The position numbers were made by a program, and so were the translations under genes. Source: an uncultured Prevotellaceae bacterium (GTDB lineage Bacteria; Bacteroidota; Bacteroidia; Bacteroidales; Bacteroidaceae). Taken from it: a stretch of 63,700 nt of DNA. Location of the stretch: assembly GCA_900321965.1 (NCBI GenBank), contig ONYA01000030.1, positions 1-63,700 of the forward strand. Direction: 5' to 3'. Positions 29,910 through 36,409 of this stretch are shown here, in pieces. Position 1 is the first letter of the stretch; every line of letters starts with the position of its first letter. Under the pieces are notes generated by a model. It ran no database searches and had not been told where the DNA came from. It saw only the letters and a list, made by a program, of their open reading frames with translations.

Positions 29910-30060
29910 GTCTAACCAAACCGTACTGCGTATGATATAAACGACAAGACATAAAGACATATTAAGATAAGAAGCGTCCGCTTGAATCTTTTTATCCCCA
30001 TTTCTCCGAAGCCCACCGCTTCGGAGATTTTTTGTGTTTTTCTTGGAAGTCTCAGGAATA
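29910..30060 (+). repeat. Composite cassette boundary (copy 4), promoter half incomplete
   Basis: It starts GTCTAACCAAACCGTACTGC and continues through the linker GAAGCGTCCGCTTGAATC to the hairpin CTCCGAAGC-CCACC-GCTTCGGAG and the CTTG -33 element (30042-30045). The block is nearly identical to 2060-2231 in reverse. Similarity ends at TCAGGAATA: the expected TAnnTTTG 20 nt after CTTG is absent. The promoter has been cut off, presumably where the restriction-modification segment joined. Confidence 0.85.
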
Positions 30061-30110
30061 TGCACGATCTCATTCCGTCTCTTCAAATATTTTTAAATTT
30101 TTCTTCTTAT

Positions 30111-30145
30111 TTCCTTGGCTGTTCCAAGGAAAGTTCGTATATTTG
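30111..30145 (+). promoter_or_regulatory. Promoter of the R-M-like operon with overlapping palindrome
   Basis: A perfect palindrome TTCCTTGG-CTGTT-CCAAGGAA (30111-30131) covers the CTTG -33 element (30114-30117). The -7 box TATATTTG (30138-30145) is 20 nt further. The overlap suggests a repressor site, but no control-protein gene is seen in the operon. Confidence 0.55.
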
Positions 30146-30151
30146 CCCTCG

Positions 30152-30468
30152 GTTCGGGGAGAAATCCGGACAAATGAAAGCATTTGCTATTATTTCGCGT
30201 TGAACCAAAATGCCTAGGAAACAATTTGGAATAAAATACGCTCAGAAGTAATAGAGATTGCGGGGTGCTGGATAACGGCATCTCCATTCCCGTAGGTATA
30301 GCAATGCATTCTCGCCAATAGGCGTGATGCATTCTTACTTATACGGGATGGGGTTCCAATTCCTAGGCATGCCCCAGAGTTCAACGCATAAGAGGCATCA
30401 CGCTTTCTTTGTGCGTAGGCGATTGATAGTCAGATGCCAATGGTGACTATTGAGACTATCAATTGCAT
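30152..30468 (+). promoter_or_regulatory. Long structured leader of the R-M-like operon
   Basis: About 315 nt lie between the promoter and the ATG, with no sizeable ORF. ATGCCTAGGAA (30210-30220) pairs perfectly with TTCCTAGGCAT (30360-30370), closing a 160-nt domain. Inside, a long imperfect hairpin runs from CCCGTAGG (about 30293) to TATACGGG (about 30347). GCGTGATGC (30322-30330) can alternatively pair with GCATCACGC (30395-30403), so two exclusive folds are possible. ATTGATAGTC (30422-30431) pairs with GACTATCAAT (30454-30463) just before the start codon. It could be an autoregulatory RNA or a separate noncoding RNA. Confidence 0.5.
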
Positions 30469-31521
30469 ATGGGTAATAATAATGTTAATCTTCAGTCAGC
30501 CAAGAATCTGAAGGATGATGAATTCTACACTACTGATGAAAGTATTGTAGAAGAGTTAGCTCATTATGCCCATCATTTTAGGGGTAAGACGGTATTCTGT
30601 AATTGTGATGACCCTTATGAGTCGAACTTTTGTAAGTATTTCCTTAGGAATTTTAATAAACTTGGCCTCTCAAGGCTTATTTGCACCTCATATCGCGCTT
30701 CAAAGGTTATTGCAACTCAACTGGATTTATTTAATGTTGAAGAAAAGATACTACACAAGGGTCAAGGTTATGTTATAGATGTCAGTTTTATTGCGAATGG
30801 GACTGAGGAGTTTTCTGATACCTTCATTACTCAGTGGCTTAAATTGACAAAGCCTGTCAAGAAACTTAAAGGCGATGGAGACTTTCGTTCAAAGGAGTGT
30901 ATAGACTATTTAATTCAGTCTGATATTGTTGTCACCAATCCGCCCTTTTCGCTCTTTAAGGAAATGATTTCCCTACTTGCTCTACACAATAAGAAATATT
31001 TGCTTGTTGGAAATCAGAATGCACTTACGTATAGAGAAATCTTTCCGCTCATACAAAAAAACCTTGCGTGGACTGGTTATCGATTCGGAGATATGAAATT
31101 CAGGGTACCGGCAAACTCTGCCCCAAGAAAGACGCGGTATTGGGTGGACGCTTCTGGCCAAAAATGGCGCAGTCTTGGAAACGCCATGTGGCTGACGAAC
31201 CTGGATATCGAAAAGAAACATAAATGGCTAACGCTCACAAAGCGCTATTCTTCGGAAGCCTATCCAACATACGATGAATATGACGCCATTAATGTTGAAC
31301 GTGTTCAAGATATCCCAATGGACTATTCTGGCATTATGGGCGTCCCCATCACGATTATCAACAAATACAATCCAGAACAATTTGAAATAGTGGGAGAAGC
31401 TAATCATGGCTCTGATAACGAATATGATTTGTTTAAGCCAACGGTTAACGGGAAACTTCTGTTTAAGAGAATACTAATCAGGAACAAATGTCCAATAGAG
31501 TTCAATCAAGATGGAATATAG
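30469..31521 (+). CDS. EcoRI-type adenine-specific DNA methyltransferase
   Basis: The product is 350 residues from the ATG at 30469; a TTG two codons earlier is possible. The sequence fits the EcoRI methylase family (SAM-dependent N6-adenine methylation): FCNCDDPYESNF (about 43-54) as the cofactor region and NPPF at 157-160 as the catalytic motif IV. Family members protect DNA against a partner restriction enzyme. The target sequence cannot be deduced. The operon is visibly richer in A/T than the flanking genes, pointing to transfer. The next gene overlaps the stop by 11 nt. Confidence 0.88.
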   Translation: MGNNNVNLQSAKNLKDDEFYTTDESIVEELAHYAHHFRGKTVFCNCDDPYESNFCKYFLRNFNKLGLSRLICTSYRASKVIATQLDLFNVEEKILHKGQGYVIDVSFIANGTEEFSDTFITQWLKLTKPVKKLKGDGDFRSKECIDYLIQSDIVVTNPPFSLFKEMISLLALHNKKYLLVGNQNALTYREIFPLIQKNLAWTGYRFGDMKFRVPANSAPRKTRYWVDASGQKWRSLGNAMWLTNLDIEKKHKWLTLTKRYSSEAYPTYDEYDAINVERVQDIPMDYSGIMGVPITIINKYNPEQFEIVGEANHGSDNEYDLFKPTVNGKLLFKRILIRNKCPIEFNQDGI

Positions 31522-32578
31522 AATATTAGACCTTTTTTGCGGTGCAGGTGGTTTCTCGTATGGAATGGAGAAAAATCCTCATTTTAAAACCGTACTCGCT
31601 CTTGATAACGACTCCTATGCGGGAGGCACCTTCAAGAGGAATATGCCAGGCTGTGATGTGATAATAGGTGACATAACGAGTACTGCCATAAAAAAGCAGA
31701 TTGTGCAGAAGGCAGTTGAATATGGTGTCAATACAATTATTGGTGGTCCTCCGTGCCAAGGATATTCCAACAAAGGAAAGAAATTAGGAATGGACGACCC
31801 TCGTAATTTCTTGTTCAGGGAGTACTTGTCGTTGGTCAAGGTGTTAAATCCCAAAGTGTTCGTAATAGAGAATGTTAAGGCGTTGCTTTCAACTTCTAGC
31901 GGCTGGTTCAGGGACGAAATATTAAAAGCGATTGCAGCTCTTGGCTATCAAGTAGACTACGGTGTTCTGAATGCTTCACATTTCGGCGTTCCACAGTCGC
32001 GAGAAAGGGCGATATTCATTTGTGCTAAACACAAGCTCATACACCTGCCGAAACAGACAGTCACAGCTTATACGACAGTAAGGGATGCAATAGCTGATTT
32101 AGCATACCATGAATCAGGTGAGGGTGCATTTGAGGAAGATTATATTCTACCAGCATCAAGCCAATATCAAATAATGATGAGGGCTGGTGCAGAGAAACTT
32201 TATAACCATATGGCGTCAAGGCACAAAGATATTGCCATTGAGAAGCTGAAGATGATTCCACCAGAGAAAGGCAAAGAATACCTTCCCTCCGACATGATTG
32301 GGAAGCAGAAATTCCACACCACTTGGGGAAGATTGAAATGGGATATGGTAGCACCAACGATTGACACTCGATTTGATGCAGCATCTAACGGAACTAACAA
32401 CCATCCTTTTCTGAATAGAGCGATTACTCCTCGTGAGGCTGCACGTATTCAGTCTTTTGATGACAAATTTGTTTTCTATGGTTCAAAAGTGCGGATTCGC
32501 AAGCAAATAGGCAATGCGGTCCCTCCCTTAATGGCAAAAGCAATTGCAGATACAATTTATAACGAACTAACCAAATAA
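31511..32578 (+). CDS. C5-cytosine DNA methyltransferase
   Basis: The product is 355 residues with all key motifs in order: I DLFCGAGGFSYG (7-18), IV GPPCQGYS with catalytic Cys82, VI ENV (120-122), VIII QSRER (162-166), IX RIQSFDD near residue 315, and X QIGNAVPPLMAKAI near 335-348. It methylates cytosine at C5 using SAM. Having both an adenine and a cytosine methylase in one operon suggests either an asymmetric target needing two enzymes or two fused systems. It ends 4 nt before the next gene. Confidence 0.93.
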   Translation: MEYRILDLFCGAGGFSYGMEKNPHFKTVLALDNDSYAGGTFKRNMPGCDVIIGDITSTAIKKQIVQKAVEYGVNTIIGGPPCQGYSNKGKKLGMDDPRNFLFREYLSLVKVLNPKVFVIENVKALLSTSSGWFRDEILKAIAALGYQVDYGVLNASHFGVPQSRERAIFICAKHKLIHLPKQTVTAYTTVRDAIADLAYHESGEGAFEEDYILPASSQYQIMMRAGAEKLYNHMASRHKDIAIEKLKMIPPEKGKEYLPSDMIGKQKFHTTWGRLKWDMVAPTIDTRFDAASNGTNNHPFLNRAITPREAARIQSFDDKFVFYGSKVRIRKQIGNAVPPLMAKAIADTIYNELTK

Positions 32579-32582
32579 TATT

Positions 32583-33461
32583 ATGAATGTAGAAATGGCA
32601 TATCTTATCGGACTGGTTCTCGGCAATGGTGAGATTCAGCGAGGTTCAAGAGAGACAACGGTGACTGTTGACCTTCCGTACAAAAATCTTTATACTGATG
32701 ATTTCAAGGATGTCGCTGTTTATGTAAAGGCAAGTATCGTTGATATTAGAGCGATTATCGAGCCATTGATTGGGAGAGAAGTGACAGTCACCCAATTCAA
32801 TAATTCCACAAAACTTTCTTTTACGAAAGATAACAATGAATATGTGCTAAGAGAAATTATTAGGCTTATTGATAAGGGTACACATCACTCCACGATGAGA
32901 ATGCATCCTGATTTATTTGCAATCGGAAAGGAAGAGAAGAAATCTCTATTGCGGGGGATTGCTGACTCGACAGGATATATTAGGAGGAGTAACATCGCTT
33001 TTGGTCAGGATGGCGCTCATCGTGTCTATATTGAGATTCCTGGCAACTGGTATATGGTAATAGACATTGCAAATATGCTGCGTGATGTTGATATTCCTGT
33101 ACAGACCATTGACTTTGGCCATCCTAACTTCCGTGATGCGAATTTGGTTAAGTATAATGAAGGAAAGACGAAATTTTGGAAGAAAGAACATCAGGTTAAG
33201 GTGTTTGCCAATGAATTTCTTCCCGTAGGATTTAATATTACGCACAAGCAGGACGCTTTGGAGAAATACAGCGAGGAATTGTTGGACTTTATCGATCCAG
33301 AAAAAACTCACAAGTTTTATTGGGAAAAACCATCAAGAGCAAGAATAAAACCAATTCATCCAGAAGAAAGCGATGCCTCTCTACCCAAGGAAATACGTGG
33401 CCGTCATTTCGATTCATGGACAGAACTTGCAAGCTATTTAGGATATGGGCCGAAATGTTAA
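32583..33461 (+). CDS. LAGLIDADG-fold-like protein lacking catalytic acids
   Basis: The product is 292 residues. Two LAGLIDADG-like helices are visible: LIGLVLGNG at 8-16 and LRGIADSTG at 123-131, each followed by the beta-strand start (EIQRG, YIRRS) usual in homing endonucleases. The acid that binds the catalytic metal (eighth position of the motif) is Asn15 in the first and Thr130 in the second. Unless the alignment is off, the protein should bind but not cut DNA, as WhiA-type regulators do. It sits between a C5 methylase and a small PD-(D/E)XK protein whose gene it overlaps by 17 nt, so I infer it is the specificity subunit of a restriction enzyme. An active but divergent nuclease is the alternative. 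Confidence 0.6.
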   Translation: MNVEMAYLIGLVLGNGEIQRGSRETTVTVDLPYKNLYTDDFKDVAVYVKASIVDIRAIIEPLIGREVTVTQFNNSTKLSFTKDNNEYVLREIIRLIDKGTHHSTMRMHPDLFAIGKEEKKSLLRGIADSTGYIRRSNIAFGQDGAHRVYIEIPGNWYMVIDIANMLRDVDIPVQTIDFGHPNFRDANLVKYNEGKTKFWKKEHQVKVFANEFLPVGFNITHKQDALEKYSEELLDFIDPEKTHKFYWEKPSRARIKPIHPEESDASLPKEIRGRHFDSWTELASYLGYGPKC

Positions 33462-33942
33462 ACTTGAAATTGAATTATATGAGCCTATGTGCTCTTGGTT
33501 TAAGGAGTATCTTGAAGAAAAGTACAAAGGAGCTATTGTTGAAACAATAGACTCTCATGCTCGCACGCTTGATGTCTATCTCGAAGAAGCAGGTATTATA
33601 GAAGAGTATCCGCAAACTGTTGGGCTAGATATACAAATAGATGTTCTTGGTATTATAAGGAAAGGTAGAACGGCTGAAATTGCTTTTATAGAAGCAAAAA
33701 AGAACCAGCTTAACCTTCATGACCTAGGACAGCTATGGGCATATTGTAAACTATGTAATCCCTCTGAGGCATTTCTTCTGTCTTCTGTAGGAACAGGTAA
33801 CCTAAATAAAATTCTCAACAACTTGAACCGCACAGATCTTTTAGATTTCGGAGACAACAAGAAGATAAGAAAAATGCAGGTGGCTAAATGGGACATAGGG
33901 AAAAGGAGTATTGATTACAAAACCATTGTTCCCCTGATTTAA
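33445..33942 (+). CDS. Small PD-(D/E)XK nuclease, putative restriction cleavage subunit
   Basis: The product is 165 residues. The nuclease core is seen as Asp66 (QIDVLG), then Glu83-x-Lys85 (AFIEAKK), with a following Q-x3-Y helix (Gln96, Tyr100 in LGQLWAYCKL). This fits PD-(D/E)XK enzymes, many of which are restriction endonucleases. It lacks an obvious DNA-recognition domain. The start overlaps the LAGLIDADG-like gene by 17 nt, so the two products are probably made in fixed ratio and act together. It closes the four-gene operon. It could also be a stand-alone nicking or repair-type nuclease. Confidence 0.65.
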   Translation: MGRNVKLEIELYEPMCSWFKEYLEEKYKGAIVETIDSHARTLDVYLEEAGIIEEYPQTVGLDIQIDVLGIIRKGRTAEIAFIEAKKNQLNLHDLGQLWAYCKLCNPSEAFLLSSVGTGNLNKILNNLNRTDLLDFGDNKKIRKMQVAKWDIGKRSIDYKTIVPLI

Positions 33943-34022
33943 AGTTCTACGACAAAATGACCGACGACGACAAGAACATGCTGCCGCTGAAGCGCATTTC
34001 ATTCTTAGGAAACAACAAATAA
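33942..34022 (+). pseudogene. C-terminal tail of a lost gene
   Basis: Immediately after the nuclease stop, another frame reads KFYDKMTDDDKNMLPLKRIS and a further six residues before TAA. Its codon use (GAC, AAG, CTG, CGC) matches the chromosome rather than the A/T-rich R-M operon. It looks like the end of an older gene whose front was replaced when the R-M segment arrived. The family is not recognised. Confidence 0.35.
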
Positions 34023-34081
34023 GGATGAAGAGAGTATCTTTGGGGTATACGTAAAGCATCATAACGGTCAATTATCAAGTC

Positions 34082-34118
34082 AATCCTCAGAGTAGCGAGT
34101 ACAGCTACTCTGAGGATT
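34082..34118. terminator. Strong 15-bp hairpin after the R-M-like operon
   Basis: AATCCTCAGAGTAGC (34082-34096) pairs perfectly with GCTACTCTGAGGATT (34104-34118) around a 7-nt loop. There is no clear T-run. It could terminate or mark the element edge, since a repeat begins one base later. Confidence 0.5.
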
Positions 34119-34160
34119 ATATACCCACACCTCTTACACCTGGCACTTAACTGCTTGATT
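34119..34160 (+). repeat. 42-bp direct repeat copy R1
   Basis: ATATACCCACACCTCTTACA then CCTGGCACTTAACTGCTTGATT. An identical copy lies at 34639-34680 and an inverted 26-bp copy at 35142-35167. R1 abuts the point where the YafQ-like toxin gene loses homology. Confidence 0.85.
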
Positions 34161-34273
34161 TAACAGTTAAATGTGCTATTCGTACAAAAGGGAAGATTCC
34201 TTTTGTGTATGCCGCGACGGACACATTGCTTCAGCGATTTCTTGAACTGACCAGTGTAGATAACTTCATACAT
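34160..34273 (-). pseudogene. YafQ/RelE-type toxin, truncated
   Basis: The minus-strand frame starts MYEVIYTGQFKKSLKQCVRR and GIHKRNL, then runs out after 37 codons. The beginning is typical of YafQ-family mRNA interferase toxins (about 90 residues), with the expected basic helix. The conserved middle and the catalytic C-terminus are missing, replaced at the 42-bp repeat R1. It lies 4 nt after the antitoxin gene, the normal order for this toxin-antitoxin type. It is presumed inactive. Confidence 0.65.
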
Positions 34274-34277
34274 AGCT

Positions 34278-34484
34278 TTAGCCCAAGATCTGCTTAATCA
34301 GGTCTTCCGAGTTTTTGGCATGGAATACGTTGCCCTTGCGGATGTCTTCCAAGCCCTTGTCTATGCCGCTTTTACGCTGTAGTTTGAGCGACCACCCCAT
34401 CTTTTTCGAGATAGTACGCAGAAAGCTGATGTCTGCATTAGGCAGCGTCAGTTGTACATTCTCAATGGTTGATATTGCTTGCAT
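34278..34484 (-). CDS. Orphaned antitoxin of a YafQ/RelE-type pair
   Basis: The product is 68 residues: an N-terminal strand-like segment (IENVQLTLPNADISFLRTIS) and a basic linker, then a C-terminal toxin-binding segment (KGLEDIRKGNVFHAKNSEDL). This plan is common for Bacteroidetes antitoxins paired with YafQ-like toxins. The start ATG at 34484 has a TATATTTG promoter at 34515-34522 on the minus strand. The toxin downstream is cut to 37 codons, so the antitoxin is retained alone and could serve as an anti-addiction antitoxin. Confidence 0.7.
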   Translation of the reverse strand: MQAISTIENVQLTLPNADISFLRTISKKMGWSLKLQRKSGIDKGLEDIRKGNVFHAKNSEDLIKQILG

Positions 34485-34514
34485 AAATCAAATTGTATTA
34501 TTTGTTCTCGCCTG

Positions 34515-34522
34515 CAAATATA
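34515..34522 (-). promoter_or_regulatory. Promoter -7 box of the antitoxin gene
   Basis: The minus strand reads TATATTTG, 31 nt before the ATG. Confidence 0.5.
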
Positions 34523-34638
34523 CAAACTATTTCGGAAACTTCCAAATTTCTCTCGCCTTTTTGATATTAGTATTCAGAAAGTTCCTTTTTCAAGCTATAC
34601 ATCGCCATCGGAACCTCTGAATACAATGCAATATCATA

Positions 34639-35167
34639 ATATACCCACACCTCTTACACCTGGCACTTAACTGCTTGATTCTCAGCGCCCATTTCCTAGC
34701 GGCATAGTCGCACCAGTGGTCGCACCAGTACCCACACCAAGTGTCACACCAAGTGTCACACCAATGTAGGTCAAACGAATATTTTTTTGAAACGAATTTG
34801 AATAATTGAAATAATTTAATCCACAAATTATTATAATAATTATTCGCAGACAAAGCGTATACCAAGTCTTCAAATCCCCCAAATTATAATTATTCAAATT
34901 TATGGGCAAAATTATAATAATTATTCAAATTCGTTTCTTTAGTATTTTGTTTGGTGTTCCCGAAAATGTTTCACGGCATAAGCCTGAAACGTTGCGGCCT
35001 CTCGCAAAAACGTCACGGCCTTACAGAAAAATCTCACGGCCTCTCGTAAATGTTTCACGGCCTGTCACTATTTCCTGGTGTCACCTTTGGTGTGACTACA
35101 GGTGTGACTTCACTCTCAAAAACAGCCACTGATTTTCAGGTAGTTAAGTGCCAGGTGTAAGAGGTGT
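34639..35167. repeat. MITE-like element bounded by inverted repeats
   Basis: The left end carries the 42-bp repeat R2 (34639-34680); the right end carries 26 bp of it inverted (35142-35167). Inside each end lie related short repeats: CCAAGTGTCACA twice near 34737-34760 and GGTGTGACT twice near 35090-35110. The centre is very A/T-rich, with AATTATAATAATTATT-type blocks (34827-34925), then four degenerate units built on CACGGCCT (34970-35060). Plus-strand translation there gives a decayed SRPL-like repeat. No intact gene is seen. Confidence 0.6.
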
Positions 35168-35266
35168 CACCAACTTCTTTTCTGAAAGTTGCAACATTTG
35201 TGAGCTGTTTTTTTACACTTGGCGGCAAAATAAGGATATTATCAGACAAGAATGATCGGGCGGTGA

Positions 35267-35869
35267 CTAAATGATTTGTCTTCTTTGCATCCAGAGTCTG
35301 AAGAAATGATCATACACGTAGTATTCTCCGTCGGTCTCAGTGATAAAGTCTTTCTCTAATAGTCCCTTTACTGCCGAAACGACGGAACTGACAGATGGCA
35401 ATCGATATTTACGCACGAACTGCCCACCAGAGATAGACTTCACACGACCCTCTGCCGCTATTGCCAAGAATACGTTACGCTGTTTCTCCGGCATCTGCCT
35501 TAGGAGAGTCTCATACGCCTCTGACGACATTTGCAGATAAGTATCAATGGCTGGGGCTATCATATCTTTAGTGCATACCTCACCTGCTGGTGTCTGCATA
35601 TAAAGGATGTTCATAATGCGTTGTACATTTGCCGTAACGCCTACAAAGTGGCTATGAACTTCTTCTACAACATCCTTTGTGATGCGTCTGCCTCCATTCT
35701 TTGCAAACTGCGATTCTGCAAAGGTCCAATAGCGGTCGAAGGGTATCGGCTCCAACGACATTGGCACTACTGACTGATAGAACGGTCGTGAGGGTGAGAG
35801 AAACATCTTGCTCATCAGGTGACGCTGTGAGCCTGAGAAAATGAAGTTGGCATTAGGACATTCTGGGTG
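35267..35869 (-). pseudogene. C-terminal half of an archaeal-type ATPase (PF01637-like), 5' truncated
   Basis: The frame from about 35869 reads HPECPNANFIFSGSQRHLMS, the sensor region of the ATPase_2-type P-loop proteins common in Bacteroidales. The helical/winged-helix C-terminal part follows (residues such as ISGGQFVRKYRLPSVSSVVS) to a normal-looking end (FFRLWMQRRQ). The Walker A and B region is absent; upstream sequence is the promoter region of the neighbouring gene. It is therefore a remnant. Such proteins are often on mobile islands. Confidence 0.7.
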
Positions 35870-35960
35870 CAAAGATATGAAAAATATCATAATTATCAAA
35901 AAATAATTATCAAAAAATGACAAATTTCTGTCTCGCGCAGAAGAATCAGAGGAAAAATCG

Positions 35961-35968
35961 TATCTTTG
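35961..35968 (+). promoter_or_regulatory. Promoter -7 box upstream of the decayed 36-kb gene
   Basis: TATCTTTG followed by CAGC and the ATG at 35973, leaving an almost leaderless start. Confidence 0.6.
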
Positions 35969-35972
35969 CAGC

Positions 35973-36408
35973 ATGAAACAGGATTTGCTGAAACAGGAAG
36001 TAGAGCGGACGTTTGGCCACCAATTGAAAGAGACACGTGACTTCGAAGAATTGAGCCACCTATTGTTATCGCATACGCGCGAGAGGTTGTCACCTACAAC
36101 TCTGAAACGCTTTTGGGGATACCTGAAGAACGAGGAAGTACAGACCAGACCGCATACGCTCGATGTGCTGGCACGGTTTGTGGGCTATAAGAACTACGAG
36201 GATTTCTGTGGTCACGCTGATTGTCTGGACGAGGTGCAAAGTGGTATCAAGGCAGAGGAAAGGATTACATCGGAAGGGCTGAGGCGAGGCCAACGGCTCA
36301 TCATCACCTGGCGAGCTCTATTTGGATGAGGTGATGCATCAGGGCCTGCCTCCTATGGTCTATGTGGCTGGACAGAAAGACGGTGTCGTGGTAGAAGTCT
36401 GCGAATGA
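35973..36408 (+). pseudogene. Bacteroidetes-specific hypothetical gene with internal deletion/frameshift
   Basis: The N-terminal frame (MKQDLLKQEVERTFGHQLKE then LSPTTLKRFWGYLKNEEVQT and FVGYKNYEDFCG) is a helical family I have seen in Prevotella/Bacteroides, function unknown. It reads to RRGQRLIITW and then stops within seven codons. From 36310 a different frame continues the expected C-terminal end (GELYLDEVMHQGLPPMVYVA then GQKDGVVVEVCE, TGA at 36406). About 40-50 codons of the middle appear deleted with a frame change. It is convergent with the kinase gene one base away. Confidence 0.6.
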
Positions 36409-36409
36409 G

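Noticed and set aside
29910-30060. Integron attC site suggested by GTCTAAC right after a cassette stop
   Set aside because: GTCTAAC fits the inverse core (RYYYAAC), but no matching GTTRRRY core lies within the next 150 nt and no integrase gene is seen. The cassette resemblance is kept as a finding without naming it an integron.
30210-30403. Retron-like noncoding RNA
   Set aside because: Inverted repeats and structure are present, but there is no reverse transcriptase gene in the island.
34682-35132. Coding genes in the MITE-like element
   Set aside because: The frames are short, repeat-driven and rich in Ile/Cys, with no recognisable domain.
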